64,000 nucleotides of DNA from Rhodococcus pyridinivorans (GTDB lineage: Bacteria; Actinomycetota; Actinomycetes; Mycobacteriales; Mycobacteriaceae), in contig NZ_FNRX01000002.1 in assembly GCF_900105195.1 (NCBI RefSeq), positions 2,790,001 through 2,854,000 on the forward strand, written 5' to 3'. The position numbers and the translations under genes were made by a program. The notes below the pieces were generated by a model, which searched no databases, was not told the origin of the DNA, and worked only from the letters and a program-made list of their open reading frames with translations. Numbering within the stretch: the stretch's first letter is position 1; every line of letters begins with the position of its first letter. Positions 54,675 through 64,000 of the stretch are shown here, in pieces.

Positions 54675-55529
54675 GGTCTCTCCTCGTCGGTGGAACATCT
54701 CCGGATCAAGCGGGACTTCCGTGGAACGGGCTCCGACCCCGAGCTGCATCGGTGCCCACCACCAAGGAGGGTGGTACGAGCGAATCCTCTGTCGTGGAAG
54801 CCTCGCCGATCAGCCGAGACCACGTGCAGCAGTGAGCGATGAACTCCTGAATTCGCGGAAAAGCTCGCATGGTGCTGTTGCTCATCGTCCTAGTCGGAAT
54901 GGACGCGGCAGTTCACGTTCGCTTTCAGGTTTCGAGGAGGCCGGTGCGGGTGCACGAGTGCGAAGACGGCATCGCCAGCTGCTGGGTTGAACTGGCGATG
55001 CCTCCCCGAGCTGAGCTCTCCGGATAGACCGGCCTGGGTACCGACCGTGTGCCCCCTCGTGGTGGAACCGAAACGTACGCGTTCTTCTGTCATCGAACGA
55101 ATCTGCCAGTGGTGACCGGAACGGCTGCGCAGCCCCCTGCGGGGCGCATCCGATCCGGCTCTGTCCAGCGTCCCACCATTCCGACCCCAGCGATAGCTGT
55201 GTGTTCACATGGGGTAGCCGTAGTACTCGGGAAAAATCGGGCGGATATGGCTGAGTGCACGCCTATGGTCTGTGGAACCGCGCGGGAGTGGCCGGCGGCC
55301 GGGAGGTGGCGGGGGTTGAGGCCGAGACGGTAACCACCACCTTTGGTTGTGTCGAAAAACCTTCGTTTTCGGAACAAGATCAATTTTGCGGACCGATCCT
55401 CAAACAGCACACCCCGACACGGTCCGGCACTCGATCGCGTCCTGCGGAAGACGGCCGTCCGACCGTCCTGCTTAACCGTCCTGCATGTCGGTCTCGAATA
55501 GCTGACCCAAACAGCACTTTCGTCGCCTC
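54675..55529. other. Region without a convincing gene near the right edge of the island
   Basis: About 850 bp. Nothing coding is supported. An AT-richer patch at 55330-55400 contains a CGAAAAACCTTCG-type imperfect inverted sequence, possibly a relic of transposon ends related to the resolvase fragment that follows. Confidence 0.45.
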
Positions 55530-55727
55530 ATGGATGGAATCCTGATCGGCTATTCCCGATGCAGCACCGCGGGCCAAGATCTGCGAGCGCAACGCACAGC
55601 CCTCAAAGGCCGGAGTCCGCGACGACCGGATCTATACGGACAAGGGCGCTCTATACGGACAAGGGCTACGCGGGAGACAAGCGACATCGGCCCGGTCTGT
55701 GCGAAGCGCTCGCCGTCTGCCGCAGTC
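55530..55727 (+). pseudogene. Truncated, frameshifted serine resolvase/invertase
   Basis: ATG 55530 gives GILIGYSRCSTAGQDLRAQRTAL, the N-terminal catalytic region of Tn3-type resolvases (serine in the ST of YSRCST). Then the frame is lost; the continuation GVRDDRIYTDKG and YTDKGYAGDKRHRPGLCEALAVCRS is found in other frames. One cause is a 19-bp tandem duplication (55631-55647 and 55650-55666). The coding similarity ends abruptly at 55727, exactly where the SDR-derived 60-bp repeat begins. Non-functional relic of the element that brought the island. Confidence 0.85.
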
Positions 55728-55787
55728 GTCAGCGCGGCAAACGCCGCCACATCGCCCGCGGCAGCAGGCGCATCCCGAAGAACACCG
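55728..55787 (+). repeat. Right copy of the 60-bp island-flanking direct repeat
   Basis: Matches 28497-28556 at 57/60 positions. This copy is the true 3' end of the intact SDR gene. Confidence 0.9.
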
Positions 55788-56475
55788 GGCGCAGCACCGC
55801 CGGCACCCACACCTCCCCGCGCCCGCGGTGCAGCGCCTGCACCGTCGCGCCGGCGACCTGCGGTGGGGTGCTCGACAACGGTGCAGGGCTCATGCCCTCC
55901 GTCATCCGGCCGATCACGAAACCGGGGCGCACCAGCAGCAACGACACCCCGCTGCCGTGCAAGGCATCCGCCAGGCCGGACGCGAAACCGTCGAGGCCGG
56001 CCTTCGCCGACCCGTACACATAGTTGGCGCGGCGCACCCGCCACCCGGCCACGGAGGAGAACACCACCAGCCGCCCCGAGCCCTGCGCGCGCAGCCGCTG
56101 GGCCAGGTCGGTGAGCAGCGCGACCTGCGCGAGATAGTCGGTGTGCACGATCGACACCGCATGGGCCGCATCGGTTTCCGCGTGGGCCTGGTCGCCGAGG
56201 ATGCCGAAGGCCAGCACCGCCACATCGATCGGCCCGAAGGCGGCGATCCGGTCGAGCACCGCGGTGTGTGTGTCGAGGGCGTCGGCGTCGAACTCGACCG
56301 GGTGCACCGCCGTCGCGCCTGCTACCCGCACGGCGGCGCACTCGTCGGCCAGGTCGTCGGCGCGACGGGCGGCGAGGATCACGGTGCGGCCCGGCGCGAG
56401 TCGGGTGGCGACCTCGACGCCGATCTCGCTGCGTCCCCCGAAGATGACGACGGTTCCCTGCGCGGTGTGGTTCAT
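55729..56475 (-). CDS. Short-chain dehydrogenase/reductase, DprE2-like
   Basis: 248 aa. N-terminal GTVVIFGGRSEIGVEVATRLA replaces the usual TGxxxGxG with GGRSEIG, as in the decaprenylphosphoryl-2-keto-ribose reductase (DprE2)/Rv2073c-type SDRs of mycolata. Catalytic Ser in VVFSSVAGWRVRR, Tyr and Lys in YVYGSAKAGLD; C-terminal hydrophobic/basic tail FFGMRLLPRAMWRRLPR. Probably a keto-sugar or lipid-linked substrate, NAD(P)H dependent. It marks the return to core genome; the left end of the island carries a remnant of the same 3' end. Confidence 0.85.
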   Translation of the reverse strand: MNHTAQGTVVIFGGRSEIGVEVATRLAPGRTVILAARRADDLADECAAVRVAGATAVHPVEFDADALDTHTAVLDRIAAFGPIDVAVLAFGILGDQAHAETDAAHAVSIVHTDYLAQVALLTDLAQRLRAQGSGRLVVFSSVAGWRVRRANYVYGSAKAGLDGFASGLADALHGSGVSLLLVRPGFVIGRMTEGMSPAPLSSTPPQVAGATVQALHRGRGEVWVPAVLRPVFFGMRLLPRAMWRRLPR

Positions 56476-56534
56476 GCGGCCAGTGTCCCGGGTCGAGCTC
56501 CGGGATGCGGTGGCGGGGTTCTACTCTCTGCGGG

Positions 56535-56609
56535 ATGGACAGTGACCGCACCCCGAGCATCGACGTCTCCCTCGCCGACAAGCTGCTCGCCCTGCTCGAC
56601 GAGCGGTGA
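56535..56609 (+). CDS. Possible 24-residue small protein
   Basis: ATG 56535 to TGA 56609, reading MDSDRTPSIDV then SLADKLLALLDER: an amphipathic helix with clean composition. It lies divergent from the SDR, 13 nt before the stop of the convergent M24 peptidase gene. A TACTCT hexamer about 8 nt upstream could serve a leaderless transcript. Too short to be sure. Confidence 0.35.
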   Translation: MDSDRTPSIDVSLADKLLALLDER

Positions 56610-56622
56610 ACCCGGCCGGGTG

Positions 56623-57753
56623 TCAGCCCGGCAGCACCGTCAATCCGTGCGGGCGCAGGTTCATCGACTCGCAGCCGTCCTCGGTGACGACGACGATGTC
56701 CTCGATCCGCGCACCCCACTCACCGCGGAAGTAGATGCCCGGTTCGATGCTGAACGCCATGCCGGGCTGCAGGATGTCGTCGTTGCCGGAGACGATGTAC
56801 GGCTCCTCGTGCACCGACAGGCCGATTCCGTGCCCGGTGCGGTGCACGAACGCCTCCCCGTAGCCGGCGGCGGCAAGCAGGTTGCGGGCGGCGGCGTCGA
56901 CGTCCTCGGCGCGCACGCCGGGCCGCACCGCATCCACTGCGGTCTGTTGTGCCTTCTCGAGCACCGCAATCTTCGTCGCGATCTCCGGGTCCGGTTCGCC
57001 GATGCTGTAGGTGCGGGTCGAATCCGAGTAGTAGCCAGGTTCGACGGGACCACCGATGTCGACGACGACGATGTCGCCGGATTCGATGACCCGCTCGGAC
57101 ACCTCGTGGTGCGGGTCGGCGCCGTGCGGGCCGGAACCGACGATGACGAACGCCGCCGCGGTGTGTCCCTCTTCGAGGATCGCGGCGGTGATGTCCGCGG
57201 CCACCTCGGCTTCGGTGCGTCCCGCGCGCAACCATTCACCCATGCGGGCGTGCACCCGGTCGATGGCGGCACCAGCGCGGCGCAACGCCTCGACCTCGTC
57301 GGTGTCCTTGACCATCCGCAGCTGCCGGATCACCGACGTCGCAAGCGCCGGGGCGTTGCCGAACCGGGCGGTCAGCGGCACCAGGTGCAGCGCCGGCATC
57401 GCCTCGGCCACCGCGAACGCCCCCGCCGTCGCGACGAGTTCGCGCACGAGCGCGTAAGGATCCTGACCGTCCACCCAGTCCCGCACCGGCAGACCGAGCT
57501 CACCGATCGCGGAGTCGTTCAGCGACGCCAACTCCAGCCGCGGCACCACCACGGTGGCGCCGGAGCCGTCGGTGGGGATCACCAGGCAGGTCAGACGCTC
57601 GAACGACTCGGCGCGCGAACCGGTGAGATACCGCAGGTCCGGTCCGGGGGTGATGAGCAGCGCGTCGAAGCCGGCGGCGGCACCGAGTTCGGCGGCGCGG
57701 GCGAGGCGGGCCGCGTAACGGTCGGCGGGGAATCGGGGGGCGGCAGTGGTCAT
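56623..57753 (-). CDS. pepE: M24 family metallopeptidase (Xaa-Pro dipeptidase type, PepE/PepQ-like)
   Basis: 376 aa from ATG 57753. Creatinase-like N-terminal domain (FDALLITPGPDLRYLTGS), pita-bread catalytic domain with five metal ligands: Asp in VVVDIGGPV, Asp in YYSDSTRTYS, His in HRTGHGIGLSVHEEPYI, Glu in FSIEPGIYF and Glu in ARIEDIVVV. Cleaves Xaa-Pro dipeptides with two Mn or Co ions. Corresponds in position to M. tuberculosis Rv2089c (pepE), divergent from the exonuclease gene. Confidence 0.92.
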   Translation of the reverse strand: MTTAAPRFPADRYAARLARAAELGAAAGFDALLITPGPDLRYLTGSRAESFERLTCLVIPTDGSGATVVVPRLELASLNDSAIGELGLPVRDWVDGQDPYALVRELVATAGAFAVAEAMPALHLVPLTARFGNAPALATSVIRQLRMVKDTDEVEALRRAGAAIDRVHARMGEWLRAGRTEAEVAADITAAILEEGHTAAAFVIVGSGPHGADPHHEVSERVIESGDIVVVDIGGPVEPGYYSDSTRTYSIGEPDPEIATKIAVLEKAQQTAVDAVRPGVRAEDVDAAARNLLAAAGYGEAFVHRTGHGIGLSVHEEPYIVSGNDDILQPGMAFSIEPGIYFRGEWGARIEDIVVVTEDGCESMNLRPHGLTVLPG

Positions 57754-57797
57754 GTCTTCGAGCCTAGTGGCCGCGGCCGGATGGCAGGATGTGGTCC

Positions 57798-58766
57798 GTG
57801 ACCGCACCGGAGAACCCCACGCCCGCACCGGACCCCACGCTGATGTTGCTCGACGGCGCGAGCCTGTGGTTCCGCGCCTTCCACGCCATCCCGGAGAAGG
57901 TCACCGCACCCGACGGCAGCCCGGTCAACGCGGTGCGCGGCTTCGTGGACATGGTGGCCTCGCTGATCCGCACCCACCGTCCCACCCGGCTGGTGGTGTG
58001 CCTGGATCTGGACTGGCGGCCGGCCTTCCGTGTCGCGGCGATCCCCAGTTACAAGGCGCACCGGGTCGCCACCGGGTCGGACGGCACCGTCGAGGAGGTC
58101 CCACCCGCGCTGCTGCCGCAGGTGCCGGTGATCCTCGACGTGCTCGCCGCCGCCGGCATCGCCACCGGCGGGGCGGCCGGTTTCGAGGCCGACGACGTGC
58201 TCGGCACCCTCGCCGCCCGCGAGACCATCGACCGGGTGATCGTGGTCAGCGGCGACCGCGACCTGCTGCAGGTCGTCGCCGACAGTCCGGTGCCGGTGCG
58301 GGTGCTCTACGCCGGGCGCGGATTGGCCAAGGCCGAGTTGTTCGATCCGGCGTTGGTCGCCGAACGCTACGGGGTGCCCGGCGAGCGGGCCGGCGCCGCC
58401 TACGCCGAACTCGCGGTGCTGCGCGGCGACCCGTCGGACGGACTCCCCGGCGTCAAGGGGGTCGGGGAAAAGACCGCCGCGTCGTTGCTGCAGCAGTACG
58501 GCTCTCTCGACGCGGTGCGCGCGGCCGCGGTCGACGAGTCGTCGTCGATGGCGAAGGGCATGCGGGTCAAACTCGCCGCTGCGGCGGACTATCTGGATGC
58601 GGCGCTGCCGGTGGTGCGGGTCGCCACCGACGCCGACGTGGACCTGTCCCGCTCGGACGTGTTGCCGGCGGCACCGGCCGCTCCGGAGCAGCTCACCGCG
58701 CTGGCGCAGCGGTGGGGTCTGGAACGGCCGGTGTCCGCGCTGGTCGCGGCCCTGGCCGACCGATGA
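57798..58766 (+). CDS. 5'-3' exonuclease (Pol I N-terminal-domain-like)
   Basis: 322 aa from GTG 57798, favoured by AGGA 8 nt upstream; ATG 57789 in frame adds three residues. FEN/PIN-like nuclease: [17 protein letters not shown] with the first Asp, [26 protein letters not shown] and [28 protein letters not shown] (metal Asp cluster and helix-hairpin-helix). It stands apart from DNA polymerase I, as Rv2090 does in M. tuberculosis. Probably removes RNA primers or flaps during repair. Confidence 0.92.
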   Translation: MTAPENPTPAPDPTLMLLDGASLWFRAFHAIPEKVTAPDGSPVNAVRGFVDMVASLIRTHRPTRLVVCLDLDWRPAFRVAAIPSYKAHRVATGSDGTVEEVPPALLPQVPVILDVLAAAGIATGGAAGFEADDVLGTLAARETIDRVIVVSGDRDLLQVVADSPVPVRVLYAGRGLAKAELFDPALVAERYGVPGERAGAAYAELAVLRGDPSDGLPGVKGVGEKTAASLLQQYGSLDAVRAAAVDESSSMAKGMRVKLAAAADYLDAALPVVRVATDADVDLSRSDVLPAAPAAPEQLTALAQRWGLERPVSALVAALADR

Positions 58767-58776
58767 CCGCTTCCGG

Positions 58777-59670
58777 TCAGTTGGGGCGGCCGACCTCGTA
58801 GGTGCCGTTGTCGTCGGTGACGGTGACGGTCACCTCCCGGAACTGGCCGTCCACGGTGACCGCGCAGGTGAAGCTGTGGCCGGCCTCGACCTTCTGATCG
58901 CTCGGGCACTGCACGTCGCCGACCTGCCCGGCCCCGTAGGACTCGGTGAGCACCTTCGCGATGCCCGCCTGGGTGGACTCGGTGTCGAGGACCTTCCCAC
59001 CGAACATCGTCGTGGCGAGGATCCCGACGATGGCGAGCACCACGACGAGCCCGGCGCCGCCGAGGATCCACGGCAGCTTCGACTTGCCGTTCTGCTGAGG
59101 CGCGCCGCCGGGCTGCTGCCAGGTGTTCGCGGGCGCTCCCCAGGGCTGCGCCCCGGCGGGCTGCTGCCCACCCCACCCGGGGACGGGCTGCGTCGGTTGC
59201 TGACCGGGCGCGCCCCACGGCTGCTGTGCGCCCGGTTGCTGACCCCAGCCCGGCGCCTGTCCTGGTGCCTGCTGACCGGGTGCCGGCTGCCCCCAGCCGG
59301 GGGCGGGCGGCTGTGGGGCCGGACCCCAGCCCTGTTGCGGCGCACCGGTCGGCGCACCCCACGGATTCTGATGCCCGGCACCGGGCTGCGCGGGAGTCTG
59401 CTGCCCGGCGGGCGGCGCCCACCCGGGCTGCGGAGCGTTCCCGCCCGCACCGGTGTCGGGTTGCCACGGCGACTGCCCGGCGGGCGACTGTCCCCAGCCG
59501 GTGCCGCTGCCCTGCCCCCACTGCTGCTGTCCGGCGGGCGGCGCCCACGGTGATCCGGGCTGCTCACCGCCCCCGGAGGTCGGGTTGGGTGCCCATGGAT
59601 CCGTCGATTCCGGCGGCTTCTGCCCCGGCGAGTCCTGCGGTTCGTTCGGCCCGGTCATCGTCGTCTCCAC
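58777..59670 (-). CDS. DUF4333 membrane protein with long Gly/Pro/Gln-rich N-terminus
   Basis: 297 aa from ATG 59670 (ATG 59658 is an alternative). Residues 1-190 are low-complexity, with recurrent WG, PW and QQ blocks such as QQPWGAPGQQP; one transmembrane helix follows (LPWILGGAGLVVVLAIVGILATTMF, ~198-222). The C-terminal DUF4333 domain (~225-297) holds two cysteines (VQCPSDQ, FTCAVTV), probably disulfide-bonded outside the membrane. Equivalent to M. tuberculosis Rv2091c by position. Role unknown. Confidence 0.85.
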   Translation of the reverse strand: METTMTGPNEPQDSPGQKPPESTDPWAPNPTSGGGEQPGSPWAPPAGQQQWGQGSGTGWGQSPAGQSPWQPDTGAGGNAPQPGWAPPAGQQTPAQPGAGHQNPWGAPTGAPQQGWGPAPQPPAPGWGQPAPGQQAPGQAPGWGQQPGAQQPWGAPGQQPTQPVPGWGGQQPAGAQPWGAPANTWQQPGGAPQQNGKSKLPWILGGAGLVVVLAIVGILATTMFGGKVLDTESTQAGIAKVLTESYGAGQVGDVQCPSDQKVEAGHSFTCAVTVDGQFREVTVTVTDDNGTYEVGRPN

Positions 59671-59762
59671 TCACCCTTCCCGTTGTGTGCCCATACGGTA
59701 GCGTCCACCCGCCGCGGGCATACACGCCTACCGGGCGTCCCGGACACCCCGCAGGGGCCGGG

Positions 59763-62519
59763 TCATTCGGCGGTGGGATCGACGGCGACGACCCCGCGAC
59801 GCACCGCCCCGACCGCCTTGCCGGCGGTGCGGGCGAGTTCCGGATCGTCCGCGCAGGTGCGGATCTGGTCGAGCAGATCGATCAGCTGCCGGCACCACCG
59901 CACGAAATCTCCGGGTGAAAGTTCCTTGCCGGCGGCCTCCGCAGCGACGAGCGCCTCGGTCAGCGACGCGGTCGACGCCCAGGTGTAGGCGGCGGTGACG
60001 AAACCCAGATCCGGTTCGCGGGTCGGGGGCAGCCGGTGCCGGATCTCGTCGGCCCGCAAGCCGTCGCAGATCCGGGTGGTCTCGGCCAGCGCGTGCCGGA
60101 TCGAGCCGGTCGGCCCGACGACGGTGACCGGTTCGTCGGTGCGCGACTCGTAGATCACCGCCGAGGCGACCGCCGCGAGTTCGGCGGCGGACAGTCCCGC
60201 CCAGGCACGGCGACGCACGCATTCGGCGACCAGCAGATCCGATTCGGTGTAGATGCGGGCGAGCCGCTCCCCCGCCTCGGTGGTCGCCGGATCGTCACCC
60301 TCGGTGAGATAGCCGCGTTCGGTGAGCAGCGCGACGATCCGCTCGAAGGTGCGCGCCAGCGAATCCGTCGCCGCGGCGGCCTTGCGGCGCTGCTGCTGGG
60401 TTTCGCGCAGCAACCGGTGGTAGCGCTCCCCGGCACGCGCCAGCGAGTCCAGATCGGGGTGCTTACGGGCCGGATGGTGCTTGAGTTCGCGGCGCAACGC
60501 GTCGATCTCGCGGGTGTCGCCCTTGGACGTGCTGCGCTTGGGACGGCGCGGCGGCACGAGGCCCTTCGACCGCAACGCCGACGCGATGTCGCGGCGCCCA
60601 CGGCCGGTGCGGTGATCGACGTGCCGCGGCAGCCGCAGCGTGCCCAGCACCGTCGCCGGGGTCGGGAAGTCCCCGGCGGAGAGGCGACCGGACCACGCGT
60701 CGGCGGTGACGACCTGCGGCCGCGGATCGCCGGCGTCGGTGTCCGGCAGCACCACCACGGCCAGGCCGGTGTGTTTACCAGCGGGCACGGCGATGATGTC
60801 ACCGCGCCGCAGGGTCACCAACGACGCCACCGCCGCGGCCCGACGATCCTGCTTGCCGCGCCGCTCGTGGGCGCGTTCGGCGTCGGTCAGCTCGGCGCGC
60901 AACCGCAGATAGTCGAGGATCTCGCTGCCCTCACCGCCGAGCTGGTCGCGCAGCTGTGCGAGGGTGGCCTCGTTGCGGTCGATGCCGCGTTTGAGACCGA
61001 CCACCGACTTGTCGGCCTGGAACTGGGCGAAGGACATCTCCAGCAACGCCCGCGACCGCTCCACCCCGACGGCGTCGATGAGGTTGACCGCCATGTTGTA
61101 GGACGGGCGGAACGAGCTGCGCAGCGGGAAGGTGCGGGTGGAGGCGAGCCCGGCGACCGCCGCCGGTTCGATGCCCGGCTGCCACAGCACCACCGCGTGG
61201 CCCTCGACGTCGATGCCGCGCCGCCCGGCCCGGCCGGTCAGCTGCGTGTACTCGCCGGGGGTCAGCTCGGCGTGGGTGTCGCCGTTGAACTTGACGAGCT
61301 TTTCGAGCACCACGGTGCGGGCCGGCATGTTGATGCCCAGCGCGAGGGTCTCGGTGGCGAACACCGCCCGCACCAGCCCCCGCACGAAGAGTTCTTCGAC
61401 GGTGTGCCGGAAAGCCGGCAACATCCCGGCGTGGTGGGCGGCGATGCCGCGTTCGAGGGCGGTGCGCCACGACGCGTAGCCGAGGACCTCGAGGTCGCCG
61501 CGCGGCAGATCCCGGGTGTGCTCGTCGACGATCCGGCGGATCTCGGCGGCTTCGGTCTCGTCGGTCAGGTGCAGACCCGAGCGCAGGCACTGCTGCACCG
61601 CGGCGTCGCAACCGGCGCGGCTGAACACGAAGGTAATCGCCGGCAACAGACCGTCGCGGTCGAGACGGACGATGACCTCCGGGCGCGGCGGCGGCCGGAA
61701 GCGGGGGCCGCGTTCACCCCAGCGGTCCATCCCGGACAGACTCTGCCGTTGCCGCACCGCCGACGCCAGCTCCGGGTTGACGACGATGTCGCGGCGCCGC
61801 CGGGTCGGGGCGGTGTCGGTGTCGGCGCGGCGGTCGAACAGGTCGTAGATACGGGAGCCGAGCATCATGTGCTGGTGCAGCGGGATGGGCCGCACCTCGT
61901 CGACGACGATGGTGGTGTCGCCGCGCACCGTGGTCATCCAGTCGCCGAACTCCTCGGCGTTCGACACGGTCGCCGACAGCGACGCCAGCCGCACGTCCTC
62001 CGGCAGGTGCAGGATCACCTCTTCCCACACGGCGCCGCGGAACCGGTCGGCGAGGAAGTGCACTTCGTCCATCACCACGTGGGTGAGCCCGATCAGGGCG
62101 GTGGACGACGCGTAGATCATGTTGCGCAGCACCTCGGTGGTCATCACCACCACCGGCGCATCGGAGTTGATGGACTGGTCGCCGGTGAGCAGACCCACCG
62201 AGTCCCGGCCGTGCCGGGCACACAGATCGGCGTACTTCTGGTTGCTCAGCGCCTTGATCGGGGTGGTGTAGAAGCACTTGGAACCGCCCTGCAGCGCCAG
62301 ATACACCGCGAACTCGCCGACGACGGTCTTGCCGGCGCCGGTGGGGGCGCACACCAGCACCGAATGCCCACCCTCGAGGGCGCGGCACGCCTCGATCTGG
62401 AACGGATCGAGCGGGAACCCGAGGCCGGTGGCGAACTCCGCGAGCTGCGGGGTGGGGACGAGCGGCGCGGTGCCGGTCTCGTCGTTACCGGCAGGGCCGG
62501 GAGTGGGGTCGCCGGTCAC
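59763..62519 (-). CDS. helY: HelY, Ski2/Mtr4-like DEAD/DEAH helicase
   Basis: 918 aa from GTG 62519, overlapping the tatC stop. Helicase motifs: [16 protein letters not shown] (Walker A, near 55), [28 protein letters not shown] (DEVH, Walker B), [12 protein letters not shown] and, in domain 2, [18 protein letters not shown] and [12 protein letters not shown]. The C-terminal third carries the accessory (DSHCT) domain ending [23 protein letters not shown]. Predicted RNA helicase; matches Rv2092c. The coding frame extends 5' into tatC but its homology starts at VTGDP. Confidence 0.95.
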   Translation of the reverse strand: MTGDPTPGPAGNDETGTAPLVPTPQLAEFATGLGFPLDPFQIEACRALEGGHSVLVCAPTGAGKTVVGEFAVYLALQGGSKCFYTTPIKALSNQKYADLCARHGRDSVGLLTGDQSINSDAPVVVMTTEVLRNMIYASSTALIGLTHVVMDEVHFLADRFRGAVWEEVILHLPEDVRLASLSATVSNAEEFGDWMTTVRGDTTIVVDEVRPIPLHQHMMLGSRIYDLFDRRADTDTAPTRRRRDIVVNPELASAVRQRQSLSGMDRWGERGPRFRPPPRPEVIVRLDRDGLLPAITFVFSRAGCDAAVQQCLRSGLHLTDETEAAEIRRIVDEHTRDLPRGDLEVLGYASWRTALERGIAAHHAGMLPAFRHTVEELFVRGLVRAVFATETLALGINMPARTVVLEKLVKFNGDTHAELTPGEYTQLTGRAGRRGIDVEGHAVVLWQPGIEPAAVAGLASTRTFPLRSSFRPSYNMAVNLIDAVGVERSRALLEMSFAQFQADKSVVGLKRGIDRNEATLAQLRDQLGGEGSEILDYLRLRAELTDAERAHERRGKQDRRAAAVASLVTLRRGDIIAVPAGKHTGLAVVVLPDTDAGDPRPQVVTADAWSGRLSAGDFPTPATVLGTLRLPRHVDHRTGRGRRDIASALRSKGLVPPRRPKRSTSKGDTREIDALRRELKHHPARKHPDLDSLARAGERYHRLLRETQQQRRKAAAATDSLARTFERIVALLTERGYLTEGDDPATTEAGERLARIYTESDLLVAECVRRRAWAGLSAAELAAVASAVIYESRTDEPVTVVGPTGSIRHALAETTRICDGLRADEIRHRLPPTREPDLGFVTAAYTWASTASLTEALVAAEAAGKELSPGDFVRWCRQLIDLLDQIRTCADDPELARTAGKAVGAVRRGVVAVDPTAE

Positions 62520-63508
62520 AGGGTGTCGGAGTAGTCGGTGCGGGCCGGATCGGTCCGTACGGTGTCGGTGGGCGCCGTCGGCGCTGCCGGCTCCACCGGG
62601 CTCGGGGCCGGGATCGTCGAACCCTCGTCGTCGTCGAGATCGGCCCAGCCCTCGGCGCGGGCCTTGCGGGCGCGGCGCCGGTCGGTCAGCCGGGCGATCT
62701 GGATGGCGAACTCCACGAGCAGCGTGAGCGCCAACGCCAGGGCGAGCATGGAGAACGGATCCTGGCCGGGGGTGGCGATGGCGGCGAAGACGAACACCGC
62801 CATGATCAGCCCGCGCCGCCACGCCTTGAGCTTGGCGTAGGGCAGCACCCCGACGCCGTTGAGCGCGACGATCACCAGCGGGATCTCGAAGGACACCCCG
62901 AAGATCACCAGCAGGTTGATGAGGAACCCGAAGTATTCGGCGCCCGAAAGGGCGGTGACCTGCACGTCGTTGCCGACGGACAGCAGGAACGACAACGCGT
63001 GGGAGATCACCAGATAGGCCAGTACCGCGCCGGTGACGAACAGCGCCGCCCCGCAGGTGACGAAGCCGATCGCGTAGCGGCGTTCCTTGCGGTACAGGCC
63101 GGGGGTGACGAACGCCCACAGTTGGTACAGCCAGATCGGGCACGCCATGACGATGCCGGCGGTCGCGGCGACCTTCAGGCGCAGCATGAACTGCTCGAAC
63201 GGTCCGGTGGCGAGCAGTCGGCACGAGCCGTCGTTGCTCAGGTCGGCGCGGGCCGAGGCGGGTAGGTCGCAGTAGGGGCCGCGCAGGATCTCCCCGAGGC
63301 TGTCGAGGCCGAACAGGCTGCGGCTGTACCAGACGAATCCGAGGATGGTGGTGAGCACGATCGCAGCGAGAGCGATCAGCAGACGCGTGCGCAATTCGTA
63401 GAGGTGCTCGACCAGCGACATGGTGCCGTCGGGATTGGTCTTGCGCCGGCTTCGGCGCGGATCGAACGGGATGCGCACGGTGCGGTTCTCAGCTCCTGTC
63501 GAGACCAC
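62516..63508 (-). CDS. tatC: Sec-independent translocase TatC
   Basis: 330 aa from GTG 63508. N-terminal [15 protein letters not shown] with the conserved Glu involved in twin-arginine signal recognition, then six transmembrane segments, the FxxTPGL motif ([14 protein letters not shown]) and the loop APGQDPFS-like [11 protein letters not shown]. The C-terminal ~60 residues are acidic/proline-rich. Exports folded proteins with TatA and TatB. tatA-tatC-helY lie in one direction, as in M. tuberculosis. Confidence 0.96.
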   Translation of the reverse strand: MVSTGAENRTVRIPFDPRRSRRKTNPDGTMSLVEHLYELRTRLLIALAAIVLTTILGFVWYSRSLFGLDSLGEILRGPYCDLPASARADLSNDGSCRLLATGPFEQFMLRLKVAATAGIVMACPIWLYQLWAFVTPGLYRKERRYAIGFVTCGAALFVTGAVLAYLVISHALSFLLSVGNDVQVTALSGAEYFGFLINLLVIFGVSFEIPLVIVALNGVGVLPYAKLKAWRRGLIMAVFVFAAIATPGQDPFSMLALALALTLLVEFAIQIARLTDRRRARKARAEGWADLDDDEGSTIPAPSPVEPAAPTAPTDTVRTDPARTDYSDTL

Positions 63509-63582
63509 CGGCGTGCGGGCGTGCCGGGGTCAGCGGAACGCCGGGACACCCGTGGTGGGCGCCCCGGCAGGATGAACGTCGG

Positions 63583-63837
63583 TCAGGCAGACCGCGGTTC
63601 GGTGTGCGTGTTCGGCGCGGCGGGATCGGCTGTCGGCTGCGCGGCCGGCAACGGATTCGGCGCCGGCTGCGGCGTGGACGCCCGGGCGTCGTCGTTCTGC
63701 ATCTCCTTGACCTCGCTCTTGAAGATCCGGAGCGAACGACCGAGACCGCGCGCGGCGTCGGGCAGCTTCTTCGAACCGAAGAGAATCACGACCACCAGCG
63801 CCACGATGGCCCAGTGCCAGGGGCTCATTGCACCCAT
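63583..63837 (-). CDS. tatA: Sec-independent translocase TatA
   Basis: 84 aa; ATG 63837 follows GGAGG at 9 nt. One membrane helix ([40 protein letters not shown]), the FGSKKLP hinge and an amphipathic helix, then a proline/alanine-rich soluble tail. Forms the protein-conducting pore of the Tat system with TatC. Begins the tatA-tatC-helY transcript, 74 nt before tatC. Confidence 0.96.
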   Translation of the reverse strand: MGAMSPWHWAIVALVVVILFGSKKLPDAARGLGRSLRIFKSEVKEMQNDDARASTPQPAPNPLPAAQPTADPAAPNTHTEPRSA

Positions 63838-64000
63838 TTACAACAACCTCCACTGATCGGCTCCGATCGATGCTACCGGACCTCGAGCACAGCCCGAGGC
63901 TTCGCGCCGGTGTATCCACCCACAATTCGCGGAGGGTTCACACAGATGTTTCACAACGCGACCGTCACGGTGTCGGACCCGCGCCGCGGGTCGCGTTCTC

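Overview
The window comes from a high-GC, mycolic-acid-bearing actinomycete (Mycobacteriales), most likely Rhodococcus or a close relative. This rests on RbpA, the Ppm1/Lnt pair, a mycolyltransferase-type secreted esterase, and a right end in the order M24 peptidase - 5'-3' exonuclease - DUF4333 membrane protein - HelY - TatC - TatA, which I recognise as the Mycobacterium tuberculosis Rv2089c-Rv2094c order. Genus and gene names were recognised by eye; no search was run.

Layout. (1) 1-9160, minus: the first ~3050 codons of a giant NRPS (C, half-C, A, T, C, A[Ser code], T, C, A...), running off the left edge. (2) 9702-11226: a secreted protein, a small zinc-finger protein and rbpA. (3) 11486-15949, plus: a tightly coupled papB-papA-papC-aurF-like operon, predicted to make 4-aminophenylpyruvate / p-aminophenylalanine and oxidise the aryl amine. 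It lies between rbpA and ppm1, which are neighbours in M. tuberculosis. (4) 16041-28431: housekeeping block: ppm1, lnt, amidohydrolase, fxsA, TauE/SafE permease, tldD/pmbA pair, glutathione peroxidase, acetyltransferase, PPOX protein, a cobG-like gene without its Fe-S cysteines, and a GSH-reductase/lipoamide-dehydrogenase-like flavoprotein.

(5) 28.5-55.7 kb: a ~27-kb accessory island. Its borders carry a 60-bp near-identical direct repeat (57/60) formed by the 3' end of an SDR gene: a remnant on the left and the intact gene on the right. A broken serine resolvase abuts the right copy. The left part (28.9-33.7 kb) holds small hypothetical genes, several apparently frameshifted, and a mycolyltransferase-like esterase. 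The middle (34.5-50.9 kb) is an aromatic-catabolism cluster of three transcription units: gdo1-DLH/SnoaL-SDR; gdo2-MHS transporter-thiolase-DUF35-acyl-CoA ligase, followed by a second ligase behind a terminator; and nitrilase-FAH hydrolase-maleate isomerase-GntR-flavin reductase-BtpA-like. Exact ATTTGATCAAAT palindromes (two before gdo1, two between gdo2 and the nitrilase) suggest one GntR-controlled regulon. The two gdo genes form a 1,104-bp identical inverted repeat around 8.7 kb, so the segment may invert. An IS256-family element and sparse small genes complete the island.

(6) 55.7-64 kb: core genome resumes with the SDR, M24 peptidase, 5'-3' exonuclease, DUF4333 protein, helY, tatC and tatA.

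The two most interesting systems are the PAPA/N-oxygenase operon close to the divergently transcribed NRPS (possible nitro- or amino-aromatic peptide) and the palindrome-controlled, potentially invertible gentisate-type catabolic cluster. I saw no rRNA, tRNA or CRISPR array.
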